Source: Hepatobacter sp965661165
GTDB lineage: Bacteria > Pseudomonadota > Alphaproteobacteria > Holosporales > Hepatobacteraceae
NCBI GenBank assembly: GCA_965661165.1
Contig: CBFICL010000006.1
Coordinates: 1-41,584 of the forward strand
DNA length: 41,584 nt
Direction of reading: 5' to 3'
Position 1 is the first letter of the stretch; every line of letters begins with the position of its first letter. A program made the translations under genes and the position numbers. The notes beneath the pieces were generated by a model that ran no database searches, had not been told where the DNA came from, and saw only the letters and a list, made by a program, of their open reading frames with translations. This document shows positions 41,503 to 41,584 of the stretch, piece by piece.

Positions 41503-41584
41503 GGCATCCTTTTTCTTGCAAAAGGGTTTTAAGCGTGCCGTTTTCGTACATAGATTTGACAATATCGCATCCACCCACAAATTG
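41468..41584 (-). CDS. Monothiol glutaredoxin (Grx4/GrxD), C-terminal part
   Basis: Only the last 38 residues are inside the window. I translated the minus strand directly: QFVGGCDIVKSMYENG begins the visible part and EVLE precedes the TAA at 41470-41468. The F-V-G-G-C-D-I-V segment followed by M-Y-x-N-G is the glutathione-binding end of CGFS-type glutaredoxins, which deliver or sense iron-sulfur clusters. The catalytic CGFS lies outside the window. The end overlaps the convergent polyprenyl synthase by 35 bases. A BolA partner gene is often nearby in proteobacteria but cannot be checked here. Confidence 0.85.
   Translation of the reverse strand, partial: QFVGGCDIVKSMYENGTLKTLLQEKGCLTEPRSKEVLE

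Overview
The window looks like the chromosome of an alphaproteobacterium with moderate GC. The pointers are a PopZ-family polar organiser, a hemC-hemD-hemY run, the large NAD-dependent glutamate dehydrogenase, a COQ7-type ubiquinone hydroxylase, a GltX/CysS pair and a FliI-FliJ pair. A host-associated or reduced lineage such as Holosporales would fit the compact gene spacing, but that is inference. One run of 99 N (10043-10141) shows this is a scaffolded assembly. There are no insertion sequences, phage genes or CRISPR arrays, and no gene-free stretch longer than 300 bases.

Layout. 1-5901, minus strand: hemC-hemD-hemY-sfsA-map-radC with tight spacing or overlaps, then lptF cut by the window edge. 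6046-7841, plus: fliI-fliJ. 7788-9713, minus: tolC-popZ. 9846-13222, plus: rmuC (with the gap), xseA, rsmI. 13342-18758, plus: tRNA-Gly(GCC), a short NAD-glutamate dehydrogenase, a ZnuC-like ATPase, tRNA-Gly(CCC), a lytic transglycosylase. 18878-22679, minus: gltX-cysS and a TrmJ-like RNA methyltransferase; the cysS-trmJ gap holds decayed fragments that resemble both neighbours. 22897-23616, plus: an unrecognised exported protein. 23757-24509, minus: acetoacetate decarboxylase. 24639-31890, plus: tRNA-Val(UAC), then a seven-kilobase envelope-sugar operon (arnT, an SMR flippase subunit, arnB, arnC, an arnA-type decarboxylase, a WbpM/FlaA1-type dehydratase). 31858-33117, minus: tyrS. 33245-39164, plus: mutS, murJ, a VTT-domain membrane protein, dsbB, coq7. 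39177-40382, minus: a UbiH-family hydroxylase. 40459-41502, plus: polyprenyl diphosphate synthase. 41468-41584, minus: the C-terminus of a monothiol glutaredoxin.

How the genes fit together. The minus-strand block starting at hemC makes tetrapyrroles and carries housekeeping genes. The arn operon should attach 4-amino-4-deoxy-L-arabinose (Ara4N) to an envelope lipid, but no ArnA formyltransferase domain and no ArnD deformylase occur in the window. The final block links quinone synthesis (coq7, ubiH, ispB) with DsbB, an enzyme that passes electrons to quinone. All three tRNA genes lie 23-31 bases upstream of a co-oriented protein gene, so each may serve as the processed leader of an mRNA.

Most notable points: the Ara4N operon lacks the formylation steps; arnB-like coding sequence extends upstream of its first ATG with no ATG, GTG or TTG start, but with an AGGAGG placed in front of an ATC; and duplicated, decayed trmJ and cysS fragments sit between the intact genes.
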